This document shows positions 35,836 through 44,802 of a stretch of 64,000 nucleotides of DNA, in pieces. The notes beneath the pieces were generated by a model, which was given only the letters and a program-made list of their open reading frames with translations, searched no databases and was not told where the DNA came from. The stretch comes from Lysobacteraceae bacterium PS02065. Its GTDB lineage: Bacteria; Pseudomonadota; Gammaproteobacteria; Xanthomonadales; Rhodanobacteraceae. How positions within the stretch are numbered: position 1 is the first letter of the stretch; each line of letters starts with the position of its first letter. The stretch is from assembly GCA_029959555.1 (NCBI GenBank), contig JASCPI010000003.1, positions 62,001 to 126,000 on the forward strand, read 5' to 3'. The position numbers and the translations under genes were made by a program.

Positions 35836-36947
35836 GCGCCGGCGACCTGCTCGTACAGCGCGAGCGTGTTGGCCTTCATGTCGGCGAGGCGGTAGCGCGT
35901 CAGCGGCGCGATGGCCGGCGCGGCACGCAGCAGTTCGGCCGCCCGTTCGGTGAGCCGCGCGCGATCACCGGGTGGCACGCGACCGGCCGGATAGAGGTCG
36001 GTCAGGAGTTCGTCGACACCGCCATGCGCGTAGCCGATCACGGGCCGGCACAACGACAAGGCCTCGATGACGGTGCGTCCGAACGATTCGGGCGGGTTGC
36101 TGAGCTGCAGCACGAGCGTGGAGACCGCGAGCACGTCGGCCACGTCGGCGCGTGGCACGCTCATCGCGACGCGGTCGGCGACGCCACGCGAACGCGCGAG
36201 CGCCTCGAGCTCGGCCACGTAGGCTTCACGCCCGGGCTCGATCACGCCGAGCAGCAGCAGCCGCACGTCGACGCCGCGTGCACCGAGGTCGGCGAGCAGC
36301 TCGATCGCGTCGGCATGGCCCTTGAGCCGCGTGCCGCGTCCCGGCAAGGTCATCAGCGGAGCACCGGCGAGCTGCGGGAACTCGGCGAAGAAACGCGTGC
36401 GCCAGTCGTCGTCCGGCTGATGCCCGAAAGGGAACTCGCGCACGTCGACGCCGCGCGGGATCAGCACGAGTCGCGCGGGATCGGTATCGGGGTAATGCCG
36501 CAGGATGTGGTCGCGCACCATGTTGGACACGCAGATCACGCGCTCCCCGCGCGCCATGATGCTGCTGTACCAGCCCGGGGAATTGAGGCCGTGCGCGGTA
36601 GTGATGAAGTGCGGTCCCGGCGCCGGCATCCCCCGCAGCGCCCGCCACGCTAGCCAGGCCGGCAGGCGCGAGCGCACGTGCACGACGTCGGCATCCAGCT
36701 CGGTGAACAACGCGCGCAGGCGCGGGACGAGGGCGAGGCTCCACAGCGACTTGCGGCCCACGGGGAGTTCGATGTGTTCGCTGCCGGCCGCCACGAGCGG
36801 CGCGACGAGCGCTCCCCCGCCGGACACGACGATGGAACGGTGGCCCGCTTCGACGAGCGCCTCGCCGACCTCGAGCGTCGAGCGCTCGGCTCCACCCGCG
36901 CGCAGCGCGGGGAGGATCTGGACGACGGTGAGTCGGCGCTGCGTCAA
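35832..36947 (-). CDS. Glycosyltransferase (GT4-like)
   Basis: A 371-residue GT-B fold glycosyltransferase. The N-terminal block LTVVQILPALRAGGAERSTLEVGEAL is the family start, VICVSNMVRDHILRHYP is the interdomain region, and NPPESFGRTVIEALSLCRPVIGYAHGG is the C-terminal E-x7-E donor-binding block. The likely start is TTG at 36947, with AGGG 6 nt before it; no ATG or GTG nearby keeps the N-terminal domain intact. It is coupled to the O-antigen-ligase-like gene by a GTGA overlap, so it likely builds a surface glycan or LPS part. Donor sugar unknown. Confidence 0.87.
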   Translation of the reverse strand: MTQRRLTVVQILPALRAGGAERSTLEVGEALVEAGHRSIVVSGGGALVAPLVAAGSEHIELPVGRKSLWSLALVPRLRALFTELDADVVHVRSRLPAWLAWRALRGMPAPGPHFITTAHGLNSPGWYSSIMARGERVICVSNMVRDHILRHYPDTDPARLVLIPRGVDVREFPFGHQPDDDWRTRFFAEFPQLAGAPLMTLPGRGTRLKGHADAIELLADLGARGVDVRLLLLGVIEPGREAYVAELEALARSRGVADRVAMSVPRADVADVLAVSTLVLQLSNPPESFGRTVIEALSLCRPVIGYAHGGVDELLTDLYPAGRVPPGDRARLTERAAELLRAAPAIAPLTRYRLADMKANTLALYEQVAGA

Positions 36948-37013
36948 ATTCGTACCCTGCGCGAACGATCCTGACGATGGTGGCGCCCGCGGCGCCGGAC
37001 CCTTGAGACGGCT

Positions 37014-37223
37014 TCAGGCTTCCAGCACGTACTCGGCGCCACAGTACGGGCACTTCGCGTGACCGCCCTGCTGTTCGATCGGCAGGTACACCTTCGGATG
37101 CGAATTCCACAGCGACATCGCCGGCATCGGGCAGCTCAGCGGCAGGTCCGCCGGCGTGACCCGGTAGCGGTTTTCCGCATTGGCGGGCACGCGGGTTTCC
37201 GCGGCCGGGTTGCGAAGCGACAT
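37014..37223 (-). CDS. zf-CHCC zinc-finger domain small protein
   Basis: A 69-residue protein related to the zinc-finger domain of mitochondrial complex I subunit NDUFS6. LSCPMPAMSLWNSHPKVYLPI holds the first cysteine and histidine, and GGHAKCPYCGAEYVL the last pair, giving C-x(n)-H-x(n)-C-x2-C. Bacterial members are small and uncharacterised. ATG at 37223 is used; the upstream open frame has no similarity. It is divergent from the Yip1 gene. Confidence 0.88.
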   Translation of the reverse strand: MSLRNPAAETRVPANAENRYRVTPADLPLSCPMPAMSLWNSHPKVYLPIEQQGGHAKCPYCGAEYVLEA

Positions 37224-37357
37224 GCGCTGGGTTCCGGAAGGGGTACGGCCTGCAAGTCTAGCAGCATGGAATGTGCCAAGGGGATCACACTGCGGGCGTC
37301 GACCGGGTCGCCCACCCCCCGCGATCCGGGCGACACTCCGCTGCCACCGGAACGGCC

Positions 37358-37363
37358 TAGAAT
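37358..37363 (+). promoter_or_regulatory. Candidate -10 element of the Yip1 gene
   Basis: TAGAAT (5/6 to TATAAT) lies 45 nt before the ATG. No good -35 is seen at 16-18 nt spacing, which is common in high-GC genomes. Confidence 0.35.
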
Positions 37364-37408
37364 CGACGGCCGTTGCGCCCACACCACCTGAGAGGGGAAC
37401 CCCGGACC

Positions 37409-38662
37409 ATGGATTTCGCCAAGCTTCTCGCGCGCGTACAGAACATCCTGCTCAAGCCCAAGACCGAATGGCCGGTCATCGCCGCCGAACCCGAGACGGT
37501 CGCCAGGCTCTACACGAACTACATCCTGATCCTCGCGGCGATCCCGGCCGTGTTCAATTTCCTCAAGGGCAGCCTGATCGGCACGACCGTGTTCGGCGTG
37601 ACGGTGCGCACTCCGGTCGTGAGCGGCATCATCGGCGCGATCCTCGGCTATGTGCTGACCCTCGGCGTGGTCTACCTCGTCGGCATCATCATCAACGCGC
37701 TCGCACCGAACTTCGGCGGCCAGAAGGATCAGGTCCAGGCGCTCAAGACCTCGGCCTATGCCTACACGGCCGGCTGGGTCGCCAGCATCGCCGTGATCGT
37801 GCCGTTCATCGGCTGGCTTATCGTCCTTGCCGGTACGTTCTACGGGTTCTACCTCATGTACCTCGGCCTGCCGCACACGATGCGCGCCGCGCCCGAGAAA
37901 TCGGTGCTGTACACCGTCGTCGTCGCCGTCATCGGCTTCATCCTCGCGTTCATCATCGGCCTCGTCCTCGCCGGCATCACGGCGGCGGGCATGGGCGGCG
38001 CGGCGATGATCCAGCAGACCGGCAGCACGATCACGATCGAGCAGGACAGCCCGCTGGCCAAGGTCGAGGCCTTCAACCAGCGCATGGAAGCGCAGAGCCG
38101 AAAGCTCGAGGCGGCACAGCGCAGCGGCGATGCCGATGCGCAAGCCGCCGCGTCGGGCCAGATGCTCGGTGCGATGCTCGGTGGCGGTGACAGCGTGGAG
38201 GCGCTGTCACCCGACGCGATCAAGCCTTTCCTTCCGGAAAGGCTCGACGGCTTCAAGCGCTCGGCGGTTTCCGCCGAGCGTACCGGCGCGATGGGCGTGC
38301 AGGTCAGCACGGGTCGCGCGAGCTACGAGGACGGCTCCGGCAGCCGCCTCGAGCTCGAGATCACCGACATGGGCACGGCCAAGGGCATCATGGCGCTGGC
38401 CGGCTTCGCCAACATCGAATCCGAGAGCGAAACCGACACGGGTTACGAGAAGACCTACAAGTCCGGTGGCCGCCTCGTCCACGAGAGCTGGAACAGTGCC
38501 GCACACCACGGCGAATTCGGCATCGTGCTCGGCGATCGCTTCGCGGTGAAGCTCACGGGCCACGGCAACGCGCTCGATGCGGGACGCCTCAAGGCCGCAC
38601 TGACCTCGCTCGATCTCGCCGGACTCGAATCGCTGAAGAACAAGGGCGTCAAGCGCGGTTGA
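37409..38662 (+). CDS. Yip1 family membrane protein with extended C-terminal domain
   Basis: A 417-residue protein. The N-terminal half (about 1-205) is a Yip1-type integral membrane domain with five hydrophobic segments, opening MDFAKLLARVQNILLKPKTE and carrying YVLTLGVVYLVGIIINALAPNFGG. The C-terminal half is soluble: a helical stretch (residues about 215-245) then a beta-rich part with LPERLDGFKRSAVSAERTGAMG. It ends at KNKGVKRG. Bacterial Yip1 proteins are uncharacterised; the soluble extension is about as long as the membrane part. It stands alone between divergent and convergent neighbours. Confidence 0.83.
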   Translation: MDFAKLLARVQNILLKPKTEWPVIAAEPETVARLYTNYILILAAIPAVFNFLKGSLIGTTVFGVTVRTPVVSGIIGAILGYVLTLGVVYLVGIIINALAPNFGGQKDQVQALKTSAYAYTAGWVASIAVIVPFIGWLIVLAGTFYGFYLMYLGLPHTMRAAPEKSVLYTVVVAVIGFILAFIIGLVLAGITAAGMGGAAMIQQTGSTITIEQDSPLAKVEAFNQRMEAQSRKLEAAQRSGDADAQAAASGQMLGAMLGGGDSVEALSPDAIKPFLPERLDGFKRSAVSAERTGAMGVQVSTGRASYEDGSGSRLELEITDMGTAKGIMALAGFANIESESETDTGYEKTYKSGGRLVHESWNSAAHHGEFGIVLGDRFAVKLTGHGNALDAGRLKAALTSLDLAGLESLKNKGVKRG

Positions 38663-38683
38663 TCCACCCGTTCCACCTTCGTT

Positions 38684-39376
38684 TCACCGGTCCACGAGGT
38701 CGACCATCAGGACCTGCGCATCCGCGCATCCCGTGATCTCGATGCGGCGCTCCTGCAGCACCGCCACCCCGTCCCCGGCCTCCAGGCGCACGCCGTTGGC
38801 CCGCACCGCTCCCCCGACGACCTGAAGCCATGCGCGCCGACCGGCGCCGATCGTCCGCGTGCACGACACGCCTGCGGAAGGCCTCAGCACGTGCAGCCCT
38901 GCATCCTGGCGCACGACCAGCGAACCGTCGCGACCATCGGGCGTCGCGACGAGCGCAGCGCCCAGCCCCGATGTAGCGAGGACGACACCCTCGGAAACCG
39001 CCGCGTTGACGCGATCGGGCTGCAACCATGCCTGCACGAGGTGCGCGGGCTCCGAATCCGAGGCGTTGGTTTCCATGAGCTCGATGCCACGCCCGGCGCC
39101 GAGCACGTGCACGTCGCCCTCGCGCAACACGACCTCCTTGTCGCCCACACGCAGGCGCAAGGCCCCTGCGACGACCCAGGTCAGACGCTCCATGTTGGCG
39201 AGCCGCCCGGTCCCGATCGATGCGCCGGGTTCCACGACGATGTCGTTGAGCACGCGCAGCGCGCCGAAGCCCATGTGGGCGGGTTCGAAATAGTCGCGGA
39301 ACGAGAACGTGTGGCGCATGCGCGAGCAGGCGTCGTGACTCTCGCCACGCGAGGCGGCGGGGCGGACGGCGATCAT
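38684..39376 (-). CDS. Pirin family (YhaK-like) bicupin protein
   Basis: A 230-residue bicupin. MRHTFSFRDYFEPAHMGFGALRVLNDIVVEPG is the pirin N-terminal signature, seen here as SFRDYF and MGFGALRVLNDD-type residues, followed by the cupin NMERLTWVVAGALRLR. The histidine of the usual metal-binding HPH motif appears replaced: the family H-x-H/E stretch reads GTGRLANMERLTWVVAG, with no H-x-H. Some YhaK-like members likewise differ at the metal site; quercetinase activity is therefore uncertain. ATG 39376 has no strong ribosome site. A hairpin separates it from yceI upstream. Confidence 0.8.
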   Translation of the reverse strand: MIAVRPAASRGESHDACSRMRHTFSFRDYFEPAHMGFGALRVLNDIVVEPGASIGTGRLANMERLTWVVAGALRLRVGDKEVVLREGDVHVLGAGRGIELMETNASDSEPAHLVQAWLQPDRVNAAVSEGVVLATSGLGAALVATPDGRDGSLVVRQDAGLHVLRPSAGVSCTRTIGAGRRAWLQVVGGAVRANGVRLEAGDGVAVLQERRIEITGCADAQVLMVDLVDR

Positions 39377-39406
39377 GACGGGACGAGGAAGTGACGCGGA
39401 GGGAAC

Positions 39407-39434
39407 GCCACGGCCGCACGTACGCGGCCGTGGC
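39407..39434 (-). terminator. Terminator-like hairpin after yceI
   Basis: GCCACGGCCGC and GCGGCCGTGGC form a perfect 11-bp stem around a 6-nt loop, starting 9 bp past the yceI stop on the minus strand. No clear T-tract follows. Confidence 0.55.
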
Positions 39435-39442
39435 ACGGGGGA

Positions 39443-40030
39443 TCACGGGGTCTTCTTCGGCACCGTCGCTTCGGTCGTGATGCGCACGAGCACCTCGTCG
39501 CTGACGTTCGGCACGTACTTGTCGACGCCGAAGTCGCTGCGCTTGAGATGCAGCGTGCCGTCGAAGCCGATCGCCGGGACCTTCTTCATCGGGTGCTCAC
39601 CGGCGCCGTTGAGCTTGGCGTCGATCGTGATGCTCTTCTTGATGCCCTTGAGGGTCACGTCACCGGTCACCTTGAACGTGTCGGCGGCGCTGCCCTTCTC
39701 GACCTTCGTGCTCTTGAACGTGATGGTCGGGAACTTGGCCGCATCGAAGAAATCGTCCGACTTGAGGTGCTCGTCGAACTTCTTGACGTGGCTGTTGATG
39801 CTGTCGACGGCGATCGTGACGTCCACCGACGACTTGGTCGGGTCGGCGGCGTCGTACGTGAGCGTGCCCTCGATCTTGTCGAAGTTCGCGGTCGGGTTGG
39901 AGAGGCCGAAGTGGCTCCACGAGAACACCGTCTGCGTGTGGCCCGGGTCGATCGTGTAGGTGACGGGCGCGGCGACGGCCGCGGCGGAGGCGAACGCGAG
40001 CGCGCTGGCGAGGACGGTACGACGCAACAT
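39443..40030 (-). CDS. YceI family periplasmic lipid-binding protein
   Basis: A 195-residue secreted protein. A signal peptide (LASALAFASAAAVAAP) is followed by VTYTIDPGHTQTVFSWSHFGLSN, the YceI start, and DSINSHVKKFDEHLKSDDFFD in the middle. YceI proteins are lipocalin-like and bind polyisoprenoid lipids; their role is unclear. AAGGAG precedes the ATG by 6 nt. It follows the nitroreductase gene by 23 bp, so the two may share a message. Confidence 0.93.
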   Translation of the reverse strand: MLRRTVLASALAFASAAAVAAPVTYTIDPGHTQTVFSWSHFGLSNPTANFDKIEGTLTYDAADPTKSSVDVTIAVDSINSHVKKFDEHLKSDDFFDAAKFPTITFKSTKVEKGSAADTFKVTGDVTLKGIKKSITIDAKLNGAGEHPMKKVPAIGFDGTLHLKRSDFGVDKYVPNVSDEVLVRITTEATVPKKTP

Positions 40031-40053
40031 GGGGATCTCCTTGGGGCGGGGGC

Positions 40054-40656
40054 TCAGGCGATGCGGCACGCTTCGTCGAAACCGAAGCGGTCGTCGCGCG
40101 GTGACAGAACGGCCGGATTGCCGTATCCGATGTTGATGAGGAAATTGGAACGCACCTGCGTGCCGGCGAAGAAATCGGCGTCGACACGCGCGTTGTCGAA
40201 ACCCGACATCGGGCCGCAGTCCAGGCCCAGCGCACGCAGTGCGAGGATCAGGTAGGCACCCTGCAGGCTCGAATTGCGGAACGCGGTCGCCGCGATCACC
40301 TCGGGACGACCGGCGAACCACGGCACCGCATCGGCTTCCTTGTAGAGGCGCGGCAGGTACTCGTGGAAGGCGTGGTCGGCGCCGACGATCGCGGTCACCG
40401 GCGCGGCCATCGTCTGCGCGACGTTGTCCTCGGACAACGCCTTGCGCAGTGTCGCCTTGGCCTCGGCCGAGCGCACGAACACGACGCGCATCGGCTGGCA
40501 GTTCGCGCTGGTCGGCGCGAGCTTGGCGAGATCGTACGCCGCGCGCAGCAGGGCATCGTCGACCGGCGCGTCGCGCCAGGCCTCGGCGGAACCGCGGTAG
40601 GTGCGCGCAGTGCGGAAGAGCGTGTCGAGGGCGGCGTCGGCGAGCGGGGTGGTCAT
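40054..40656 (-). CDS. Nitroreductase family protein (RutE/malonic semialdehyde reductase-like)
   Basis: A 200-residue flavin-dependent reductase. [19 protein letters not shown] and [19 protein letters not shown] match RutE-type members, which reduce malonic semialdehyde in the pyrimidine-degradation (rut) pathway. [16 protein letters not shown] is a further RutE-like block. No other rut genes are nearby, so the physiological substrate may differ. ATG 40656 is preceded by AGGAGA. It is divergent from the ELM1 gene and followed by yceI. Confidence 0.88.
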   Translation of the reverse strand: MTTPLADAALDTLFRTARTYRGSAEAWRDAPVDDALLRAAYDLAKLAPTSANCQPMRVVFVRSAEAKATLRKALSEDNVAQTMAAPVTAIVGADHAFHEYLPRLYKEADAVPWFAGRPEVIAATAFRNSSLQGAYLILALRALGLDCGPMSGFDNARVDADFFAGTQVRSNFLINIGYGNPAVLSPRDDRFGFDEACRIA

Positions 40657-40703
40657 GGCATCTCCTGCGGCAGGGGTGAAACGCATCCCCGCCGACGATG
40701 GAC

Positions 40704-40731
40704 AGTCTAGGGACGCGTGACGGACGATCAA
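40704..40731 (-). promoter_or_regulatory. Candidate promoter of the nitroreductase-yceI genes
   Basis: On the minus strand TTGATC and TAGACT are separated by 16 nt, with the -10 about 48 nt before the nitroreductase start. Both boxes match consensus at four of six positions. Confidence 0.42.
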
Positions 40732-40738
40732 CGGTGTG

Positions 40739-40776
40739 CGGCACAACGGATTGGTGCCGTGCGAGAGACAATTGTC
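40739..40776. promoter_or_regulatory. Dyad symmetries in the nitroreductase-ELM1 divergent gap
   Basis: CGGCAC (40739-40744) and GTGCCG (40754-40759) form an inverted repeat with 9-nt spacer, and GACAATTGTC (40767-40776) is a perfect 10-bp palindrome next to it. Both sit just upstream of the candidate nitroreductase promoter. They may be regulator sites, but no regulator is encoded nearby. Confidence 0.3.
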
Positions 40777-40810
40777 GCCGAACCCGCCTGTACGCACATC
40801 GCCGAGACGC

Positions 40811-41824
40811 ATGTCGACCACCCCGCCCCCGATGCCGACCCGCGACGGCCCGCCGAGTTCCTGCTGGATCGCCAGCGACGGCGCCGCCGGCAACGAACGC
40901 CAGGCCCTCGCGCTCGCGACGGCTCTGGGTCTCGTGCCGCGCATCGTGCGTCTGGACGTCGCGCCGCCGTGGTCGTGGCTCGCGCCGCGCCTCGTCGCGG
41001 GTGCCGGTCTCGCGCTGCGTGATCGCGACGGCGGCGCGTTCGCACCGCCCTGGCCCGGTCTCGCGATCGGCTGCGGGCGTGCCGCCGCGCTGTTCACGCG
41101 CGCACTGCGTCGCTGGAGCGACGGGCGCTGCTTCACGGTGCAGATCCTGGATCCGCGCGTCGACACGCGTGCCTGGGATGTCGTCGTCGCGCCACGCCAT
41201 GACGACGTTCACGGCGACAACGTCGTGAGCACGCTCGGTGCGCTGCACGGCGTCGACGCGGCGTCGCTCGAGGCGACGCGCGGACGCTTCGCGTCATTCG
41301 CTGCCCTGCCCTCGCCGCGCACGGCCGTGCTGGTCGGCGGACCGCACCGCGTGCAGCCGCTCGATGCGGCGTGGCAGGACGCGTTGTTCGTGCGGCTGGC
41401 CGCCTGGCAGGAGGACCAGCCCGGAAGCTTCCTCGTGACGACGTCACGCCGCACGCCCCCCGCGCTCGCCGCGCGCCTGCGCGAACGCTTCGCGGCGTGG
41501 CCCGGCACGTTCTGGTCGGGCCCGGACGATGGCGATAACCCCTATCCGGGCCTGCTCGCGTGGGCGGATCGCCTCGTCGTCACGCCCGACTCGGTCAACA
41601 TGCTGTCGGAAGCCTGCGCGACCGGCAAACCCGTGTACACGCTGCGCACGCAGGTCGCGCGCGGCAAGCTCACGCGCTTCCATGACGCGCTCGTCGCCGA
41701 AGGCCATCTCGCCGACCTCGCCGCCTCGCAGGACTTCACGCCGGCCCCAGCGTTGGTCGAGACCGCCAGCGTCGCGGCCGAGGTCATGCGACGCTGGAAC
41801 GCATGGCGCGCCGCGCGCGCCTGA
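40811..41824 (+). CDS. Mitochondrial fission ELM1 family protein
   Basis: A 337-residue protein of the ELM1 family (DUF1022), found in plants and many proteobacteria. Blocks are [19 protein letters not shown] near the N terminus, [24 protein letters not shown] in the middle, and [26 protein letters not shown] near the C terminus. The fold is thought to be GT-B-like (the D-S-V-N-M-x-S-E-A block recalls glycosyltransferases), so a sugar-transfer role in the envelope is possible but unproven. ATG 40811 is chosen. It converges on glnE with a 6-bp gap. Confidence 0.87.
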   Translation: MSTTPPPMPTRDGPPSSCWIASDGAAGNERQALALATALGLVPRIVRLDVAPPWSWLAPRLVAGAGLALRDRDGGAFAPPWPGLAIGCGRAAALFTRALRRWSDGRCFTVQILDPRVDTRAWDVVVAPRHDDVHGDNVVSTLGALHGVDAASLEATRGRFASFAALPSPRTAVLVGGPHRVQPLDAAWQDALFVRLAAWQEDQPGSFLVTTSRRTPPALAARLRERFAAWPGTFWSGPDDGDNPYPGLLAWADRLVVTPDSVNMLSEACATGKPVYTLRTQVARGKLTRFHDALVAEGHLADLAASQDFTPAPALVETASVAAEVMRRWNAWRAARA

Positions 41825-41830
41825 CCCGGT

Positions 41831-44689
41831 TCAACCGAAAGCGAGGCCGAGCTCCACCGCGACGCGCTGCACGCCCGCGACGGTCGCATCGAGCGCGTCG
41901 CTGCGTGGCACGACGCGCGGGCGCGCATCGAGCTTGGTCGCGAGCGAACATTCGAGCAGGGTCGCGTGCGCCTCGCGCAACGTGACGGCCTGGACGTCGT
42001 CGAGCAGGCCGGCGACGTGGGCGATCTCGATCAGCTGCGCGCTGTTGGTCGTCGCGAGCAGGCGCGGACAACGCGCGCCATGCTCGAGCACGAGCGCCTG
42101 CAGCAGGAACTCGATGTCGACGAGCGCACCCGGGCCTTGCTTGAGGTCGAGCTGACGCGCATCGGAGCGGTCGCGCTCCTGGCGCCAGCGCACGCGCATG
42201 TCGGACACCTGCTTGCGCAGCGTCGCCGCATCGACCTCGCGGGCGAGCGCCGTCGCACGCGCCTCGGCGTAGCGACGTCCCAGCGCGACATCGCCGGCGA
42301 CCGCACGCGCGCGCACGAGCGCCTGGTGTTCCCAGGTCCACGCGCGTTCGTTCTGGTAGCGCACGTAGGCTTCGAGGCTTGTCACGAGCAGCCCCTTGCC
42401 GCCGTCGGGCCGCAGGCGGATGTCGACGTCGTAGAGGCGTCCCGAGCGCGTCAGCATCGTCAGCAGATGCACGAATCGCTGCGCGAGGCGCGCGTAGTAG
42501 CGTGCACCGTCGAGCGGCTTGGGACCGTCCGACTCGTGCTGCGTGTGGGCGCCGTCGTAGAGGAAGACGAGGTCGAGGTCCGAGCCGAAACCGAGTTCGA
42601 CACCGCCGAGGCTGCCGTAGCCGACCACGCCCATGCCCGCGGTATCGCCCGCGAGACCCGGGATGCGTCCATGCGCGACCGCGAGGTCGCGTTCGGCGAG
42701 GCGCAGGACGCCGGCGAGCACGCCCTCGGCGATGCCGGCCAGGGCTCGTGCGCAGGTGACCGCATCGATCGCATGGCCGAGGAACGCGAGGCCGACGCGG
42801 AACTGCGCGGCGTGGCGGATCTCGTGGATCAGGTCGATCTCGCGCTCGGGATCGTGGTCGGCGAGTACCTCGAGGCGACGCGTGATCTCGGCTTCGACCG
42901 AGGTGCGGTCGGGTGGCGCGTCGGCATTGCGGTCGTCGAGAAGTTCGTCGAGCAGCAACGGGTGCGCGATGATGCGCTCGGCGAGCAGCGCGCTCGTGGC
43001 GAACACGGCGGTCAGGCGGCGCAACGCGACGGGCTGTTCGTCGAGCAGGGCGAGGTAGGCCGAACGACGCGCGACCGCCTGCACGAGGCCGATCATGCGC
43101 ACGAGGCAGGCCGACGGCGCCGTGCTGCCGGCCGCCGCGGCGAACAGCGCGGGCAGCACGCGATCGAGACGCTCGCGCGAGCGCGCCGATGCGGCGCGCA
43201 GGATCGGGCTGCCGAGCAGACCTTCGAGCGCCGCGACCACGGGCTCGACCGGCACGAATCCCGCGTCGACGAGCACGTCGGCTTCCACACCCGAGTCGGC
43301 GAAGCGTCGCCATGCCTCGGCCCATGACGCCTGCTTCGGCGCGGCGGCGCGCCGCTGCACCGGCGCCATCTGCGTGTCGAACTCGGCGCTGACCGCCTCG
43401 CGATGCTGCTCGAGGCGTGCGACGAGGGCGTCCCAGTCGGTGAAGCCGAGTCCGCGCGCGATGCGTCGGCGCTGCAGCGGATCGTCGGGCAGGTCGTGGG
43501 TCTGCTGGTCGGCGAACATCTGCACGCGGTTCTCGAGCCTACGCAGGAACCGGTACGCCTCGGCGAGCTTCTTCGCGCGCGCCGCCGGGATCAGGCCGAG
43601 TTGCTCGCTCGCCGACAGCGCGGCGAGCAGGCCGCGCACGCGCAGCGAGGGCTCGCGCCCGCCGCGGATCAGCTGCACGAGCTGCACGATGAACTCGATC
43701 TCGCGGATGCCGCCCGGACCGAGCTTGAGGTGCGCGGCCAGATCCTTGCGCGCGACCTCGGCATCGATCAGCGCCTTCATCTCGCGCAGGCCCGCGAACG
43801 CGGTGTAGTCGAGGTACTTGCGGAACACGAACGGGCGCAGCGTCGCGAGCAGGCGCGCACCGGCCGCCTTGTCGCCGGCGACGGGACGCGCCTTGATCCA
43901 GGCGTAGCGCTCCCAGTCGCGCCCCTCGCGCTGGTAGTACTGCTCCATCGCGCCGAACGACAGCGCGACGCGCCCGGCATTGCCGAACGGGCGCAGGCGC
44001 AGGTCGACGCGGTAGACGTAGCCGTCCGGTGTGCGGTCGGCGAGCAGTGCGACGAGATGCTGGCTCAGACGCGAGTAGAACGTCTCGGCCTCGAGCGGGC
44101 GCGCGCCGTCACTCGTGCCGGGTTCGTCGTAGGCGAGCACGAGATCGACGTCGGACGAGAAGTTGAGTTCGCCGCCGCCGAGCTTGCCGAGCGCGAGCAC
44201 GACGAGGCGCTGCGGCGTGCCGTCGGGCGCGCGCACGACGCCGTGGCGTCCGGCGAGCGTGCGCTCGGCATGGCGCAGCGCGGCCTCGAGGCAGACTTCG
44301 GCGAGCACGCTCGCGCCGGTCAGCGTCGTCTCGACCTTGTCGACGTCGTTGACGTCGCGCCAGATCAGCCGCAGCGACTCGCGACGCCGGAACCGGCGCA
44401 GCTCGGCGCGGAACTCGGCATCGTCTACGATCACCGACAGCCCGGCGCCGCGCGCATCGGCGTGGCGCGGGTCGTTCATGAGCCGCGACAGTTCGAGCCC
44501 GAGCAACTGCGGCTCGACTAGCAGGCATTCGAAAGCGTAGTCGCTCGCGAGCAGCACGCGCGCGAGGCCGCGGTCGACGCCCGCATCGTCGTAGAACGGA
44601 ACGCCTGCGGTGCGGCAGGCGGATTCGAGGCGCGCCACGCGCGCATCGACGAGGGCGACGAGGTCGCCGGACCAGGATTCGGTGGGCAT
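41831..44689 (-). CDS. glnE: Bifunctional glutamine synthetase adenylyltransferase/deadenylase GlnE
   Basis: A 952-residue enzyme that adds AMP to, and removes it from, glutamine synthetase in response to PII and glutamine. Both nucleotidyltransferase domains are intact: the N-terminal deadenylylation domain has GGGELNFSSDVDLVLAYDE near residue 170, and the C-terminal adenylylation domain has GGVELGFGSDLDLVFLYD near residue 692. The length is that of the E. coli enzyme (about 946). It stands alone here, divergent from the sulfatase gene. Confidence 0.97.
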   Translation of the reverse strand: MPTESWSGDLVALVDARVARLESACRTAGVPFYDDAGVDRGLARVLLASDYAFECLLVEPQLLGLELSRLMNDPRHADARGAGLSVIVDDAEFRAELRRFRRRESLRLIWRDVNDVDKVETTLTGASVLAEVCLEAALRHAERTLAGRHGVVRAPDGTPQRLVVLALGKLGGGELNFSSDVDLVLAYDEPGTSDGARPLEAETFYSRLSQHLVALLADRTPDGYVYRVDLRLRPFGNAGRVALSFGAMEQYYQREGRDWERYAWIKARPVAGDKAAGARLLATLRPFVFRKYLDYTAFAGLREMKALIDAEVARKDLAAHLKLGPGGIREIEFIVQLVQLIRGGREPSLRVRGLLAALSASEQLGLIPAARAKKLAEAYRFLRRLENRVQMFADQQTHDLPDDPLQRRRIARGLGFTDWDALVARLEQHREAVSAEFDTQMAPVQRRAAAPKQASWAEAWRRFADSGVEADVLVDAGFVPVEPVVAALEGLLGSPILRAASARSRERLDRVLPALFAAAAGSTAPSACLVRMIGLVQAVARRSAYLALLDEQPVALRRLTAVFATSALLAERIIAHPLLLDELLDDRNADAPPDRTSVEAEITRRLEVLADHDPEREIDLIHEIRHAAQFRVGLAFLGHAIDAVTCARALAGIAEGVLAGVLRLAERDLAVAHGRIPGLAGDTAGMGVVGYGSLGGVELGFGSDLDLVFLYDGAHTQHESDGPKPLDGARYYARLAQRFVHLLTMLTRSGRLYDVDIRLRPDGGKGLLVTSLEAYVRYQNERAWTWEHQALVRARAVAGDVALGRRYAEARATALAREVDAATLRKQVSDMRVRWRQERDRSDARQLDLKQGPGALVDIEFLLQALVLEHGARCPRLLATTNSAQLIEIAHVAGLLDDVQAVTLREAHATLLECSLATKLDARPRVVPRSDALDATVAGVQRVAVELGLAFG

Positions 44690-44802
44690 CGGCCGATCAT
44701 GGCAGCGCGCGCGGCCGCCGCAAAGCCAGGCCTGGCGCGGCCTGGCGGGGGTTCACGACCCACTCAGCGCAGGCCGCCAATAGTCGCGCATACTAGGCTG
44801 TC

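Noticed and set aside
41966..44521. Two long plus-strand frames opposite glnE
   Set aside because: Both lie wholly within the glnE coding region and show no protein family character.
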